A stretch of 37,288 bases of DNA from Acidobacteria bacterium 13_2_20CM_57_17 (GTDB lineage: Bacteria; Acidobacteriota; Terriglobia; Acidiferrales; UBA7541). The position numbers and the translations under genes were made by a program. This document shows positions 1-10,001 of this stretch, piece by piece. The DNA lies in NCBI GenBank assembly GCA_001914785.1, contig MNDE01000082.1, positions 1-37,288 on the forward strand, read 5' to 3'. Below the pieces are notes generated by a model. The model was given only the letters and a program-made list of their open reading frames with translations. It was not told where the DNA came from and made no database searches. Positions within the stretch are counted from its first letter, which is position 1. Every line of letters starts with the position of its first letter.

Positions 1-67
1 TTAACTCGTGGGACGCCCTGACCGCAGCTCCATTCCGGAGCGCTCCCCCGCACTGTGCTGAAAAGAC

Positions 68-727
68 ATGGCCCAGATTTTCCATCGCAGTACAAATTTC
101 ATCGCACGATTCAGTGTGTTTTCGGCGCTTTTTCTGATCGGAATCGCGCTTGTGGCCGTGCTCGCGGTGGCGCGGTCGCCCTATATGACGCGGCAGAACA
201 TCACGCGTGAGCAGCCGGTGCAATTCAGCCACAAACATCACGTCGGCGACGACGGCATTGACTGCCGCTACTGTCATACCGGCGTGGAAACTTCCGCCGT
301 GGCCGGCATCCCTCCGACAAAAACCTGCATGAACTGCCATTCGGTGCTGTTCAACAACGCTTCCTACCTCGAGCCGGTTCGCGAAAGCTATCGCAGCGAT
401 AAATCCATCCAATGGGTCAAAGTTCACCGCTTGGCTGATTTCGTCTACTTCAATCACAGCATTCATATCAACAAGGGCGTGGGCTGCTCGACGTGCCACG
501 GGCAAATCAACCAGATGCCGCTGGTATTCCAAGCCAACACGTTGCTCATGCAATGGTGCCTGGACTGCCATCGCAATCCGGAGCAAGTTTTGCGTCCGAA
601 AGATCAGGTTTTCAACATGGACTGGAAAGCTCCGGATAATCAGGCGGAAATCGGCGCAGAGCTGAGAAAGTCGTATAACCTTCGGACCACGGCCGAGCTA
701 ACGAGCTGCTCGACCTGCCATCGCTAA
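68..727 (+). CDS. actA: Alternative complex III subunit ActA, pentaheme cytochrome c
   Basis: 219 aa; five CxxCH motifs (CRYCH, CMNCH, CSTCH, CLDCH, CSTCH), N-terminal TM/signal anchor; first gene of an ActABCDEF-like order. Confidence 0.93.
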   Translation: MAQIFHRSTNFIARFSVFSALFLIGIALVAVLAVARSPYMTRQNITREQPVQFSHKHHVGDDGIDCRYCHTGVETSAVAGIPPTKTCMNCHSVLFNNASYLEPVRESYRSDKSIQWVKVHRLADFVYFNHSIHINKGVGCSTCHGQINQMPLVFQANTLLMQWCLDCHRNPEQVLRPKDQVFNMDWKAPDNQAEIGAELRKSYNLRTTAELTSCSTCHR

Positions 728-3700
728 TGGAACGTATGCGCGAACACGAGCAACACGAACACGCCGGCGGCCAGCACGATCATAACGATTCGACCGGGGT
801 GAAGTTGCATGAAGGTCCCATGGATTTAGCCGCTGTCCGCGCGAAGCTCCAATCGAAAACCGATAAACAGTATTGGCGCACACTCGAGGAACTCGCCGGT
901 GATTCGCAATTCGAGGAACTACTGCATCGTGAATTTCCCCGCCAGGCGCCTTCGGAATGGGACGACTCCGTCGACCGCCGCGATTTCCTGAAGTTGATGG
1001 CGGCTTCGCTGGCGTTTGCCGGTCTTTCCGGTTGCGGCCGCACTCCTGAACAGATTGTCGTACCGTACGTCAAGCAGCCCGATGGGATGACTCTCGGCAA
1101 GCCGCAGTTTTATGCCACGGCGATGCCGTTTGGCGCCGATGCCATCGGCTTGCTGGTGGAAAGCCACGAAGGGCGCCCAACGAAAATCGAAGGCAACCCT
1201 GATCATCCTTCGAGCCTAGGCGCGACGAATGTGTTCGCGCAGGCTTCCGTCCTGAATCTTTACGATCCGGATCGCGCTCAGACGGTGACGAAATTTGGTG
1301 AAATTCAGACTTGGTCCTTGTTTGTAGAAAGCGCGCAGGCGATTGCGGCGTCGATGAAAGGCTCGAACGGGGCGGGGTTCCGCATCCTGACCGGTATTGT
1401 CACTTCACCGACGCTCGCCGCACAGATTCAATCGCTGCTGACGCTTTTTCCGAAAGCCAAGTGGCACCAGTGGGAGCCTGCCGTCGGCGACAGCGCGCGC
1501 GAAGGCGCGAAGCTCGCCTTCGGCAGTTACCTCAACACGGTTTACCGCGTGGAGAAGGCCGACGTCATTCTCTCGCTCGACTCCGATTTTTTGGGTAGCG
1601 GCCCGGGACACATCCGTTACGCCAGAGAATTCTCGCGCCGCCGCAACTTGGATCAATTCTTCGAAAGGGATCGCAGCGGTCCTGAGATGAACCGGCTGTA
1701 TGTAGTCGAGCCGACACCCAGCGTCACTGGCGCGACTGCAGATCATCGCTTGCCACTGCGCGCTTCGGATATAGAAGTTTTTGCGCGGGCGCTGGCGGCA
1801 AAGCTGGGGTTCGGCGGGTCCGCCGCGCTTCCTCCTGGCGCGGAAAAATGGTTCGACGCGGTCGCTAAAGATCTTCAAAACAATAAAAGTAGGTCACTGG
1901 TCGTCGCGGGAGAACAGCAGCCCGCTGCGGTCCACGCGCTGGCGCATGCGATCAACGCGGCGCTCGGGAACGTTGGAACAACGGTGTACTACACCCAGCC
2001 GGTAGAAGGGCGTCCGGTGAATCACCTGGAATCGCTGCGCGAATTGTGCGGCGACATCTACGATGGGAAGGTCGAGACACTGCTGATCCTGGGCGTTAAT
2101 CCGGTGTACACTGCGCCGCACGATTTCGACTTCGCATCCAAGATCAAATTCGACGAAAAGAGAAAACGCAAGCCCGTTAAGAACACCGTCTACGTCGGAT
2201 CGCATTTTGACGAGACTGCGGAACTCTGCGACTGGCACGTTGCCGAATCCCATTACCTTGAAACCTGGGGCGACGCGCGCGCTTTCGACGGCACGCTCAG
2301 CGTGATTCAGCCCCTGATCGCGCCGCTCTACCACACTCACTCCGCGCGTGAAGCTCTTGGCGCTTTCAGCGACAAGCCGGGTGTCTCCGATTACGATGCG
2401 TTGCGCGATCGCCTGAAGGCCGCGAATCCCTCCGCCGATTTCGAAAAGTTCTGGCGAAAAACATTGAACGACGGCCTCGTAGCCGGTTCAGCGTTCGCGC
2501 CAGTTAGCGCCGTTTCGAAGCTCGGTGGTTATGATCTGCCCGCCATCAAAACCACCTCTGCGGGCGACATCGAATTCATCTTCCGTCCCGATCCTTGCGT
2601 TTACGACGGTCGCTTCGCCAATAACGGCTGGCTGCAGGAATTGCCGAAACCGGTCACCAAGCTCACATGGGATAACGCCGCGTTGGTCAGCCCCAAGACC
2701 GCGGAGAGGCTGCAATTGGCTCACAATGTCGCTTGGCGCGGCGGCGAGCACGGCAAGGTTTATTCGAACGTTATTGACATCGCACTTTCGAGCAGTAAAG
2801 TCACAGCGGCGGCGTGGGTCGTGCCCGGTCAGGCCGATGGTGTTGTCGTTCTTCCTCTAGGATACGGCCGCAAACGCGCCGGCTACACCGGCACGAACAA
2901 GGGTTTCAACGCTTACGCCGTGCGCACTTCCGATGCCCTTTGGACCGCCTCAGCCCCGGGCAGCGCGATCAAGAAAACCGGGGAAGACTATCCACTCGCA
3001 TGTACCCAGTATCATTTCAACATGGAAGGCCGGCAGATTCTCGCGACCGGCACGCTCGCCGAATATCACAAGAATCCGAATTTCGCCAACGAGCTTGCGC
3101 CATTGCCGCCAAAGGAACTCTCGCTTTACAAAGGCGAAGCCGAGTTTCCTTACAACCGCGACAAGTGGGCGATGGCCATCGACCTGAACAAATGCAACGG
3201 CTGCAACGCTTGCGTGGTCGCCTGCCAGTCGGAGAACAACATTCCCGTGGTCGGCAAGGATCAGGTAATGCGCGGCCGCGAAATGCACTGGATCCGCATT
3301 GACCGCTATTACGAAAAGCTCAAGCCGACCGTCGGCGACGCTGCCGCGTACGACGAGTCACTCGACAATCCGCCGACATTCTTCCAGCCGGTGCCTTGCC
3401 AGCAATGCGAGAACGCCCCCTGCGAACAGGTTTGCCCTGTTGGGGCCACCGTGCACAGCGCCGAAGGCCTGAACGACATGACTTACAACCGGTGCATCGG
3501 CACGCGCTACTGCTCCAACAACTGCCCTTATAAAGTGCGCCGCTTCAACTTTCTGCGCTTTCAGGATTGGGAAACGCCGCAACTCAAACTCTTGCGCAAT
3601 CCGGAAGTCACGGTGCGCAGCCGCGGCGTCATGGAAAAGTGCACCTATTGCGTGCAACGCATCAACAACGCGCGCATTGAATCGGAGAAAGCCAACGCTC

Positions 3701-3912
3701 CAATTCCCGACGGCGCGATCGTCACGGCGTGCGAACAGGCTTGCCCAACGCAAGCCATTATCTTCGGTAACGCCAATGACAAGAACAGTCGTGTCGCGAA
3801 GTTGAAAGCGCAGCAGCGCAATTATTCATTGCTCGGAGAACTCAACGCGCGTCCCCGCACCACGTATCTAGCGGCCGTGCGCAATCCGAACCCGGAATTG
3901 GAGTCGGCATGA
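727..3912 (+). CDS. actB: Alternative complex III subunit ActB, molybdopterin-oxidoreductase-like/ferredoxin fusion with extended Tat region
   Basis: 1061 aa; DRRDFLKLMAASLAFAGLSGCG (Tat motif followed by lipobox-like LSGC); 4Fe-4S motifs CNGCNACVVAC, CQQCENAPCEQVCP, CIGTRYCSNNCP, CTYC...CEQACP; start overlaps the actA stop by 1 nt. Confidence 0.95.
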   Translation: MERMREHEQHEHAGGQHDHNDSTGVKLHEGPMDLAAVRAKLQSKTDKQYWRTLEELAGDSQFEELLHREFPRQAPSEWDDSVDRRDFLKLMAASLAFAGLSGCGRTPEQIVVPYVKQPDGMTLGKPQFYATAMPFGADAIGLLVESHEGRPTKIEGNPDHPSSLGATNVFAQASVLNLYDPDRAQTVTKFGEIQTWSLFVESAQAIAASMKGSNGAGFRILTGIVTSPTLAAQIQSLLTLFPKAKWHQWEPAVGDSAREGAKLAFGSYLNTVYRVEKADVILSLDSDFLGSGPGHIRYAREFSRRRNLDQFFERDRSGPEMNRLYVVEPTPSVTGATADHRLPLRASDIEVFARALAAKLGFGGSAALPPGAEKWFDAVAKDLQNNKSRSLVVAGEQQPAAVHALAHAINAALGNVGTTVYYTQPVEGRPVNHLESLRELCGDIYDGKVETLLILGVNPVYTAPHDFDFASKIKFDEKRKRKPVKNTVYVGSHFDETAELCDWHVAESHYLETWGDARAFDGTLSVIQPLIAPLYHTHSAREALGAFSDKPGVSDYDALRDRLKAANPSADFEKFWRKTLNDGLVAGSAFAPVSAVSKLGGYDLPAIKTTSAGDIEFIFRPDPCVYDGRFANNGWLQELPKPVTKLTWDNAALVSPKTAERLQLAHNVAWRGGEHGKVYSNVIDIALSSSKVTAAAWVVPGQADGVVVLPLGYGRKRAGYTGTNKGFNAYAVRTSDALWTASAPGSAIKKTGEDYPLACTQYHFNMEGRQILATGTLAEYHKNPNFANELAPLPPKELSLYKGEAEFPYNRDKWAMAIDLNKCNGCNACVVACQSENNIPVVGKDQVMRGREMHWIRIDRYYEKLKPTVGDAAAYDESLDNPPTFFQPVPCQQCENAPCEQVCPVGATVHSAEGLNDMTYNRCIGTRYCSNNCPYKVRRFNFLRFQDWETPQLKLLRNPEVTVRSRGVMEKCTYCVQRINNARIESEKANAPIPDGAIVTACEQACPTQAIIFGNANDKNSRVAKLKAQQRNYSLLGELNARPRTTYLAAVRNPNPELESA

Positions 3913-5294
3913 GCGATGGGAAACCACCGGTCGACTCTCCCGAAATCCGCCGGCTGACTCCGGTGATCGGCCCGGGGCACACCTTTGGGTCTGTCACAGA
4001 CAAGATCAGCTCGATCGTTCTGACCCGCCCGACTTCCTTAGGCTGGTACATTGGATTTTTGATCGCCTTCAGCCTTATGGGCATGATGACGATCGCGATC
4101 GGCTGGCTGGTCATCAAGGGCGTCGGCATCTGGGGCATCAACATCCCCATCGGCTGGGGATTTGCGATTGTTAATTTCGTCTGGTGGATCGGTATCGGCC
4201 ACGCCGGCACACTCATTTCCGCGATTTTGTTTCTGTTAAAACAAAAATGGCGCACCTCCATCAATCGCTTCGCGGAAGCGATGACGCTTTTTGCCGTAGC
4301 CTGCGCCGGCATTTTCCCGCTCATCCACACTGGCCGCCCGTGGATGGCGTTTTATATGTTTCCTTATCCCAGCACCATGGGACTCTGGCCGCAGTTCCGC
4401 AGCCCGCTGATCTGGGACGTCTTTGCGGTTTCCACCTATGGAACTGTTTCTCTGATGTTCTGGTTCGTGGGTCTCATTCCGGACTTGGCGACACTGAGGG
4501 ACCGCGCTGTCAAGAAGCCCCTGAAAATCATTTACGGCATGCTGTCGATGGGCTGGCGCGGCTCGGCGCGCCACTGGCATCGCTACCAGTCGGCGTATTT
4601 GCTGCTCGCCGGACTCGCCACGCCGCTGGTTCTCTCCGTGCACACCGTGGTGAGCTTTGACTTCGCGATTGCCATCGTTCCCGGTTGGCATACCACTATC
4701 TTTCCCCCCTACTTCGTCGCCGGCGCTATCTATTCCGGATTCGCCATGGTTCTGACCATCGCGATTCCGCTGCGCAAAGTCTATGGCCTCGAGGACTTCA
4801 TCACCATGCGTCACCTGGACAACATGGCCAAGGTGATGCTGGCCACGGGGCTTATCGTGGCCTATGGCTACTTCTTTGAATTTTTCATGTCCTCTTACAG
4901 CGGCAACAAGTTTGACGTTTTCCTGGTCCAGCAACGGCTCCACGGTCCGTACGCGCCGTTTTACTACGCGCTGATTCTCTGCAACATCCTGACGCCCCAG
5001 CTGCTGTGGTCTTACAAGATGCGGCACAACGTCACCGTGCTCTTCATTATGTCCATCGTCGTGAATATCGGAATGTGGCTGGAGCGCTTCGTGATTGTGG
5101 TCATCAGCCTGACGCGGGACTTCGTGCCTTCGGCCTGGGGCCGTTATAGCCCGACGTTTTGGGATTGGGCCACCTTTATCGGCACCATCGGCATGTTCGT
5201 TACGCTCCTCTTCCTCTTCGTCCGCGTTCTCCCCGCGATTTCCATCGCGGAGATGCGCGAACTGGTCGCGGAGACGTCCGAGGAAAAGAAATGA
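3909..5294 (+). CDS. actC: Alternative complex III subunit ActC (NrfD/PsrC-like quinol-binding membrane protein)
   Basis: 461 aa polytopic protein; ATGA overlap with actB; NrfD-like segments (GIGHAGTLISAILFLLKQKWRTSINRFAEAMTLFA). Confidence 0.94.
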   Translation: MSDGKPPVDSPEIRRLTPVIGPGHTFGSVTDKISSIVLTRPTSLGWYIGFLIAFSLMGMMTIAIGWLVIKGVGIWGINIPIGWGFAIVNFVWWIGIGHAGTLISAILFLLKQKWRTSINRFAEAMTLFAVACAGIFPLIHTGRPWMAFYMFPYPSTMGLWPQFRSPLIWDVFAVSTYGTVSLMFWFVGLIPDLATLRDRAVKKPLKIIYGMLSMGWRGSARHWHRYQSAYLLLAGLATPLVLSVHTVVSFDFAIAIVPGWHTTIFPPYFVAGAIYSGFAMVLTIAIPLRKVYGLEDFITMRHLDNMAKVMLATGLIVAYGYFFEFFMSSYSGNKFDVFLVQQRLHGPYAPFYYALILCNILTPQLLWSYKMRHNVTVLFIMSIVVNIGMWLERFVIVVISLTRDFVPSAWGRYSPTFWDWATFIGTIGMFVTLLFLFVRVLPAISIAEMRELVAETSEEKK

Positions 5295-5836
5295 TGCAGC
5301 ACCGTTCACACATATATGGTGTGATAGGCGAGTTCGGCACGCCTGAAGAACTCCTCCACGCCGTGGAGAAAGTCCGCGAGGCGGGCTACCGTCGCTTCGA
5401 TGCCTTTGCTCCCTTCCCTGTCGAAGGTCTTTCGGAAGCTCTTGGCCTGAAGCGCAACCTGGTGCCTGCGATCACCCTTTTCGGTGGCCTAGCGGGGGGC
5501 ATCGGAGGGTTTTTCTTTCAATACTGGGCCATGGCGATCACCTACCCGTTGAACATCGGCGGCCGTCCCCTCAATAGCTGGCCTGCTTTTATTCCCGTCA
5601 CCTTTGAGCTGGCCATTCTCGGAGCGTCGCTCGCTGCGGTTTTCGGTATGCTCGCCCTCAACAAACTGCCCCAGCCGAATCATCCGGTTTTCAACGTGCA
5701 TCGTTTCACGCATGCATCGTCAGACCGTTTTTTTGTTTGCATCGAATCCAAGGATCGGAAATTCGATCTTGCGGAATGCGCGCGCCTTCTCCAGGAAGTT
5801 CACGCGCACCATATCACCGAGGTGGCCCTTGACTAA
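5291..5836 (+). CDS. actD: Alternative complex III subunit ActD (DUF3341-like)
   Basis: Starts ATGATG at 5291 inside the longer 5159 ORF; MMQHRSHIYGVIGEFGTPEELLHAVEKVREAGYRRFDAFAPFPVEGL is typical of ActD; overlaps the actC stop. Confidence 0.9.
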   Translation: MMQHRSHIYGVIGEFGTPEELLHAVEKVREAGYRRFDAFAPFPVEGLSEALGLKRNLVPAITLFGGLAGGIGGFFFQYWAMAITYPLNIGGRPLNSWPAFIPVTFELAILGASLAAVFGMLALNKLPQPNHPVFNVHRFTHASSDRFFVCIESKDRKFDLAECARLLQEVHAHHITEVALD

Positions 5837-6479
5837 CGCCTCGCGCTGCTTCGCTGCTGCTTGCGCCGTTGCTTCCTTGATTTTCGGTGGCGGTTGCGAA
5901 TACATGCGGCAGGACATGGCCAACCAGCCGAAGAACGGGCCGCTTTCGCCCTCCGAATTCTTTGGCGATGGCCGCTCAGAGCGACCGCCGGTCGAAAACA
6001 CCGTCGCGCGCGGTTCCCTTGCCGACGACGAACTCTTTGTGCCGAAGAATTCGAACAATTTTCCTCTGACCGTGGACCTCAAACTTCTCGAGCGCGGGGA
6101 AGAGCGCTACAAGATTTTCTGCTCTCCCTGCCACGGTTTGCAGGGCGACGGTAATGGCTTCGTGGTCATGCGCGGCATGAAGGCGCCGCCTAGCTATCAT
6201 CAAGACCGCCTTCGCCAGGCACCCAATGGCTATATTTACGACGTCACAACCAATGGTTTCGGACAGATGCTGGGCTACTCGGCGCAGATTCCTCCACGTG
6301 ACCGCTGGGCCATCATCGCGTATCTCCGCGCGCTGCAGCTCAGCCGCAATGCGAAAGCTGCCGATCTGCCGGCCGAGCTTCGCGATAAGCTGAATCAAAG
6401 CGGCTCGTCTGTCACGAAACCTGGCGGCGAGCCCAAGCCAGAAACAGGCAGCAAGGACTCGACAGGAGGCGGCTTCTAA
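5829..6479 (+). CDS. actE: Alternative complex III subunit ActE, monoheme cytochrome c lipoprotein
   Basis: Probable TTG start at 5829 (M)TNASRCFAAACAVASLIFGGGC with lipobox GGGC; one heme motif CSPCH; overlaps the actD end. The ORF-track start at 5604 lies inside actD and is unlikely. Confidence 0.85.
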   Translation: MTNASRCFAAACAVASLIFGGGCEYMRQDMANQPKNGPLSPSEFFGDGRSERPPVENTVARGSLADDELFVPKNSNNFPLTVDLKLLERGEERYKIFCSPCHGLQGDGNGFVVMRGMKAPPSYHQDRLRQAPNGYIYDVTTNGFGQMLGYSAQIPPRDRWAIIAYLRALQLSRNAKAADLPAELRDKLNQSGSSVTKPGGEPKPETGSKDSTGGGF

Positions 6480-7684
6480 TGGCTGCGCAGGAATACCAAG
6501 CGCCGGAAAGCGTCAGCCGCGTACAGCAACGCGCGCTAACCATCGGTGGCGTCGCTTTGCTGGTGTCCATTCTCGGGGCCGTGCGCAGCCCTAGAGATTT
6601 CTATCAGTCCTACCTGATGAGTTTCCTGCTGATTCTAGGCTTGACCGTCGGCTCGCTAGGTTTGGTCATGTTGCAGCATCTCACCAGCGGCCACTGGGGT
6701 ATCATTATTCGTCGTCCGCTCGAATCCGCCACCCGCGTGCTTCCACTGATGGTCGTAGCTTTCCTGCCCATCGCAATTTTCGGAATGAAGCATCTCTATT
6801 CCGGTCATGGAGACGAGAAAGGCTGGCTCAACGCGCCGCCAACCGGCGAGGGCGCTCTCTCGGACTTTCAAAAGAACTACCTTACGACCAGTGGTTTTTA
6901 CACTCGCGCAGCCATCTATTTCGTTGTCTGGCTTGCGCTGATGTTCATCTTTAATATTTTGTCGAAGCAGCAGGACGCCAATCCCGAAGACCGCGCTTTG
7001 CGTCTCCGCTTCAAAATGCTGGCCGGTCCTGGCATCATTCTTTATGTTTTTGCGATGAGCTTCGCAGCTATCGACTGGGCCATGTCTCTTTCGCCCCACT
7101 GGGCTTCCACCATCTACGGCTTCCTGTTCGTCGCCGGACAGTTGATCTCCTCGATGTCGTTTATGATTGCGGTCGTCGTGCTCCTGGCGCGGAGCGAACC
7201 TTTCGCCAGCGTACTGCAGAAGCGCCATCTCCACGATTTAGGAAAACTACTCCTCGCTTTCGTGATGCTCTGGGCGTATTTCGATTTCTCGCAGCTGCTT
7301 ATCATCTGGTCGGGCAACCAGCCCGAGGAAATCAGTTTCTATCGCACGCGCCTCTATGGTGGCTGGGGCGTCGTCGCTGTGATTGTTCTGGTGTTCCATT
7401 TCTTCGTGCCCTTTTTCCTGCTCCTTTCGCAGGATGTGAAACGCAATTCCAAGGTGCTTCCGAGGATCGCTATCTGGCTCATCTTCATGCGCCTTGTGGA
7501 TCTATACTGGATGACACGCCCTGAATTCACTTCCCGCGCTATGCCCACGTGGCTGGATATTGTTTTGCCCCTCGCCCTCGGCGGATTGTGGCTTGGTTTT
7601 TTTGCATTCAACTTGAAGCAGTGCCCGCTGCTGCCGCTCGGAGACCCGGACCTTGCGGAGGCCATTGAGCACCATGAGCACTGA
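6479..7684 (+). CDS. actF: Alternative complex III subunit ActF (polytopic membrane protein)
   Basis: 401 aa, many TM helices, start overlaps the actE stop; position and sequence (GHWGIIIRRPLESATRVLPLM) match the ActF family. Confidence 0.92.
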   Translation: MAAQEYQAPESVSRVQQRALTIGGVALLVSILGAVRSPRDFYQSYLMSFLLILGLTVGSLGLVMLQHLTSGHWGIIIRRPLESATRVLPLMVVAFLPIAIFGMKHLYSGHGDEKGWLNAPPTGEGALSDFQKNYLTTSGFYTRAAIYFVVWLALMFIFNILSKQQDANPEDRALRLRFKMLAGPGIILYVFAMSFAAIDWAMSLSPHWASTIYGFLFVAGQLISSMSFMIAVVVLLARSEPFASVLQKRHLHDLGKLLLAFVMLWAYFDFSQLLIIWSGNQPEEISFYRTRLYGGWGVVAVIVLVFHFFVPFFLLLSQDVKRNSKVLPRIAIWLIFMRLVDLYWMTRPEFTSRAMPTWLDIVLPLALGGLWLGFFAFNLKQCPLLPLGDPDLAEAIEHHEH

Positions 7685-8126
7685 GTCTCACAACTCGGGT
7701 CACGAGCCGCGCCACGCGGACGTTTCGTTCGAAGAGCGCGACATCCAGGCTGGCGTGATCTATAAATATCTTTTTGCCTTGGGCTTAGCTGTCGTTGCCT
7801 CTGCATTTATCTGTATTTTTGTCCTGCGCTATACCACAGCCTTTACGGCTTCGATCGATTCGCCTCCGCCGCCATCGCGCGTGACTCATCGACGGGAATT
7901 GCCGCCTGAGCCCCGGCTACAAGGCTTTGGTTTTCCTGGCCAGAAAGCCGATCCGCAGGCCGATCTGCGCAAAAAGATACAAGACGACACCGAGGGCAAT
8001 GAAAAGCTGGAGTGGATTGATCGGTCCAGCGGCATCGTGCAGATTCCTGTCAAGGATGCGATGAAGATCGTCGCGGAAAAGGGTTTGTCCCCCGCGCCCG
8101 CAGCTTCGACGGAGAAGAAGAAATAG
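7674..8126 (+). CDS. Uncharacterised single-TM protein within the ACIII/caa3 operon
   Basis: ATG 7674 (MSTESHNSGHEPRHADVSFEERDIQAG) overlapping the actF end; one TM (YKYLFALGLAVVASAFICIFVLRY), Pro-rich linker, C-terminal LEWIDRSSGIVQIPVKDAMKIVAEKGL. Confidence 0.8.
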   Translation: MSTESHNSGHEPRHADVSFEERDIQAGVIYKYLFALGLAVVASAFICIFVLRYTTAFTASIDSPPPPSRVTHRRELPPEPRLQGFGFPGQKADPQADLRKKIQDDTEGNEKLEWIDRSSGIVQIPVKDAMKIVAEKGLSPAPAASTEKKK

Positions 8127-8130
8127 CGCC

Positions 8131-9012
8131 ATGAAGGAAGTTCACCATATCGTCGCGACTGCCGCGCTCCTGCTCGCCGCTGGCACCACGCTGCGCGCGC
8201 AGTCGGTTCCTGCCAGTGCCGGCCCCGCGGCTTCGGCCATGCCCGCGGTTTTGCAAAACGTGGGGTTCGAACCGCCGCTTAACGGGCAAATGCCGCTGGA
8301 CCTGCCCTTCCGTGACGAAACCGGCCGCAGTGTTCAGCTCCGCGACTACTTCGGCCAAAAACCGGTAGTTCTCGCCTTCGTCTATTACCGTTGCCCTATG
8401 CTTTGCGATCAGGTCGAACAAGGCGTTGTTGGCGCGCTACGCATGCTCTCCTTCAATCCGGGACGAGATTACGAAGTTGTTTTCGTCAGCTTCGATGCCC
8501 GCGAGACACCGGGGATGGCCGCCGAAAAGAAAAAGAAGGCCGTGGCTCATTTCCGCCGCCCGGAAACGGATTCCGGATGGCATTTCCTAACCGGTTCGGA
8601 AGAATCCATCGGGACCGCGACCAAAGCCGCGAACTTCCGTTTCTCTTTTGACGCGAAAAATAATCTTTTCTCCCACGCCAGCGGCGTGATGATTCTCACT
8701 CCGGACGGCCGCATCTCCCGCTACTTCTACGGCGTCGAATTTCCCGGCCGCGACATGCGCCTCGGACTCGTGGACGCCTCCGCGGGAAAGATCGGCTCGC
8801 CCATCGACCATGTTTTGCTTTTTTGCTATCACTACGATCCCTCAACGGCCAGATACAGCGCTTCGATTCTCAAGATTATCCGCCTGGGCGGCGTACTGAC
8901 GATTCTCTGTATTGTCGGAGGTATTTTGATTTACCGCCGCCGCGAATCGCTGGCGGCAGCCAGGAATTTGCGCCAGCCGCTTGCCGGTGGCCTGGAACGA
9001 GGAGCTCACTAG
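8131..9012 (+). CDS. SCO1/SenC family copper chaperone for cytochrome oxidase assembly
   Basis: 293 aa; thioredoxin-like fold with CPMLC (CxxxC) motif in YYRCPMLCDQVEQGV, conserved His region; adjacent to cox genes. Confidence 0.9.
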   Translation: MKEVHHIVATAALLLAAGTTLRAQSVPASAGPAASAMPAVLQNVGFEPPLNGQMPLDLPFRDETGRSVQLRDYFGQKPVVLAFVYYRCPMLCDQVEQGVVGALRMLSFNPGRDYEVVFVSFDARETPGMAAEKKKKAVAHFRRPETDSGWHFLTGSEESIGTATKAANFRFSFDAKNNLFSHASGVMILTPDGRISRYFYGVEFPGRDMRLGLVDASAGKIGSPIDHVLLFCYHYDPSTARYSASILKIIRLGGVLTILCIVGGILIYRRRESLAAARNLRQPLAGGLERGAH

Positions 9013-9014
9013 CC

Positions 9015-9998
9015 GTGCAGTCGCAATTGCCAATCTATCCCGAGCAAGCTTCCAACTTCGCGCCGCAAGTGGACGCGCTGATGATCTTTATCACCGGGGT
9101 TTGTGTGTTCTTTGCAGCCGCCATTACCATTGCCATTGTCTTTTTCTTCTTCAAGTACCATCGCAAGGAATCGACCGCCGTCGGTATTGTCACCCACGAA
9201 GATTCGCGGCTCGAAGCTGTGTGGATGATCGTTCCCCTCATTCTGGCCATGGCCATGTTCGGCTCGGGCGCCGTTGTCTACGTGGACTATCGCAACACAC
9301 CGCACGACACTCTCGACGTCTACGTGGTCGGCAAGCAGTGGATGTGGAAAGCGCAACAACCCAACGGATTGAAGGAAATCAATGAATTGCACGTTCCCGT
9401 CGGCCGCAATATTCGCCTCATCCTCGCCAGCGAAGACGTCATACACGATTTTTTCGTTCCCGCATTCCGTGTGAAGATGGATGTCGTTCCTGGGCATTAC
9501 AACACCATGTGGTTCCGCCCCACCAAGCCCGGCCGCTATCACTTTTTCTGCTCGCAGTATTGCGGCACCAACCACGCCCTGATGGGCGGATGGGTTACCG
9601 TCATGGAACCGTCGGACTACTCCGCATGGCTTTCCGGCTCCTCCGGCGGGAGCACCAATCCCGCCGTTGCCGGCGAAAAACTTTTTGCCGAAAAGGCCTG
9701 CATCACTTGTCACGTCGCCAATGGCACGGGACCTTCTCCCTCGCTTAACGGCGTATATGGCGCGCAAGTTCTCCTGGCGGATGGCTCCACCGTTACCGCC
9801 GAAGAAGCCTATATCCGCGAATCTATTCTTCAACCAAACGCAAAAATTGTGGCCGGGTATCCGCCGTTGATGCCCACGTTCCAGGGACAGTTGACGGAGG
9901 AGCAGATTTTCGCTCTGACCGCCTATATCAAGTCTCTGCAGTCGCAGCCGGTGCCCGCGAAGGGCTATGGAATTGCGCCGCCCACGGGGAAGAAATAA
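9015..9998 (+). CDS. coxB: Cytochrome c oxidase subunit II with C-terminal cytochrome c domain (caa3 type)
   Basis: GTG start at 9015 two nt after the SCO stop; CuA motif CSQYCGTNHALMGG; C-terminal CITCH heme motif. Confidence 0.93.
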   Translation: MQSQLPIYPEQASNFAPQVDALMIFITGVCVFFAAAITIAIVFFFFKYHRKESTAVGIVTHEDSRLEAVWMIVPLILAMAMFGSGAVVYVDYRNTPHDTLDVYVVGKQWMWKAQQPNGLKEINELHVPVGRNIRLILASEDVIHDFFVPAFRVKMDVVPGHYNTMWFRPTKPGRYHFFCSQYCGTNHALMGGWVTVMEPSDYSAWLSGSSGGSTNPAVAGEKLFAEKACITCHVANGTGPSPSLNGVYGAQVLLADGSTVTAEEAYIRESILQPNAKIVAGYPPLMPTFQGQLTEEQIFALTAYIKSLQSQPVPAKGYGIAPPTGKK

Positions 9999-10001
9999 GT
10001 T

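Noticed and set aside
27-41. GCTCC-ATTCC-GGAGC hairpin before actA
   Set aside because: Five-bp stem at the window edge, expected by chance in GC-rich DNA; upstream context is missing.
4236-5309. 357-aa minus-strand ORF
   Set aside because: Antisense shadow of actC; low-complexity charged translation (EEEEERNEHADGADKGG) typical of a GC-rich reverse frame, no family signature.
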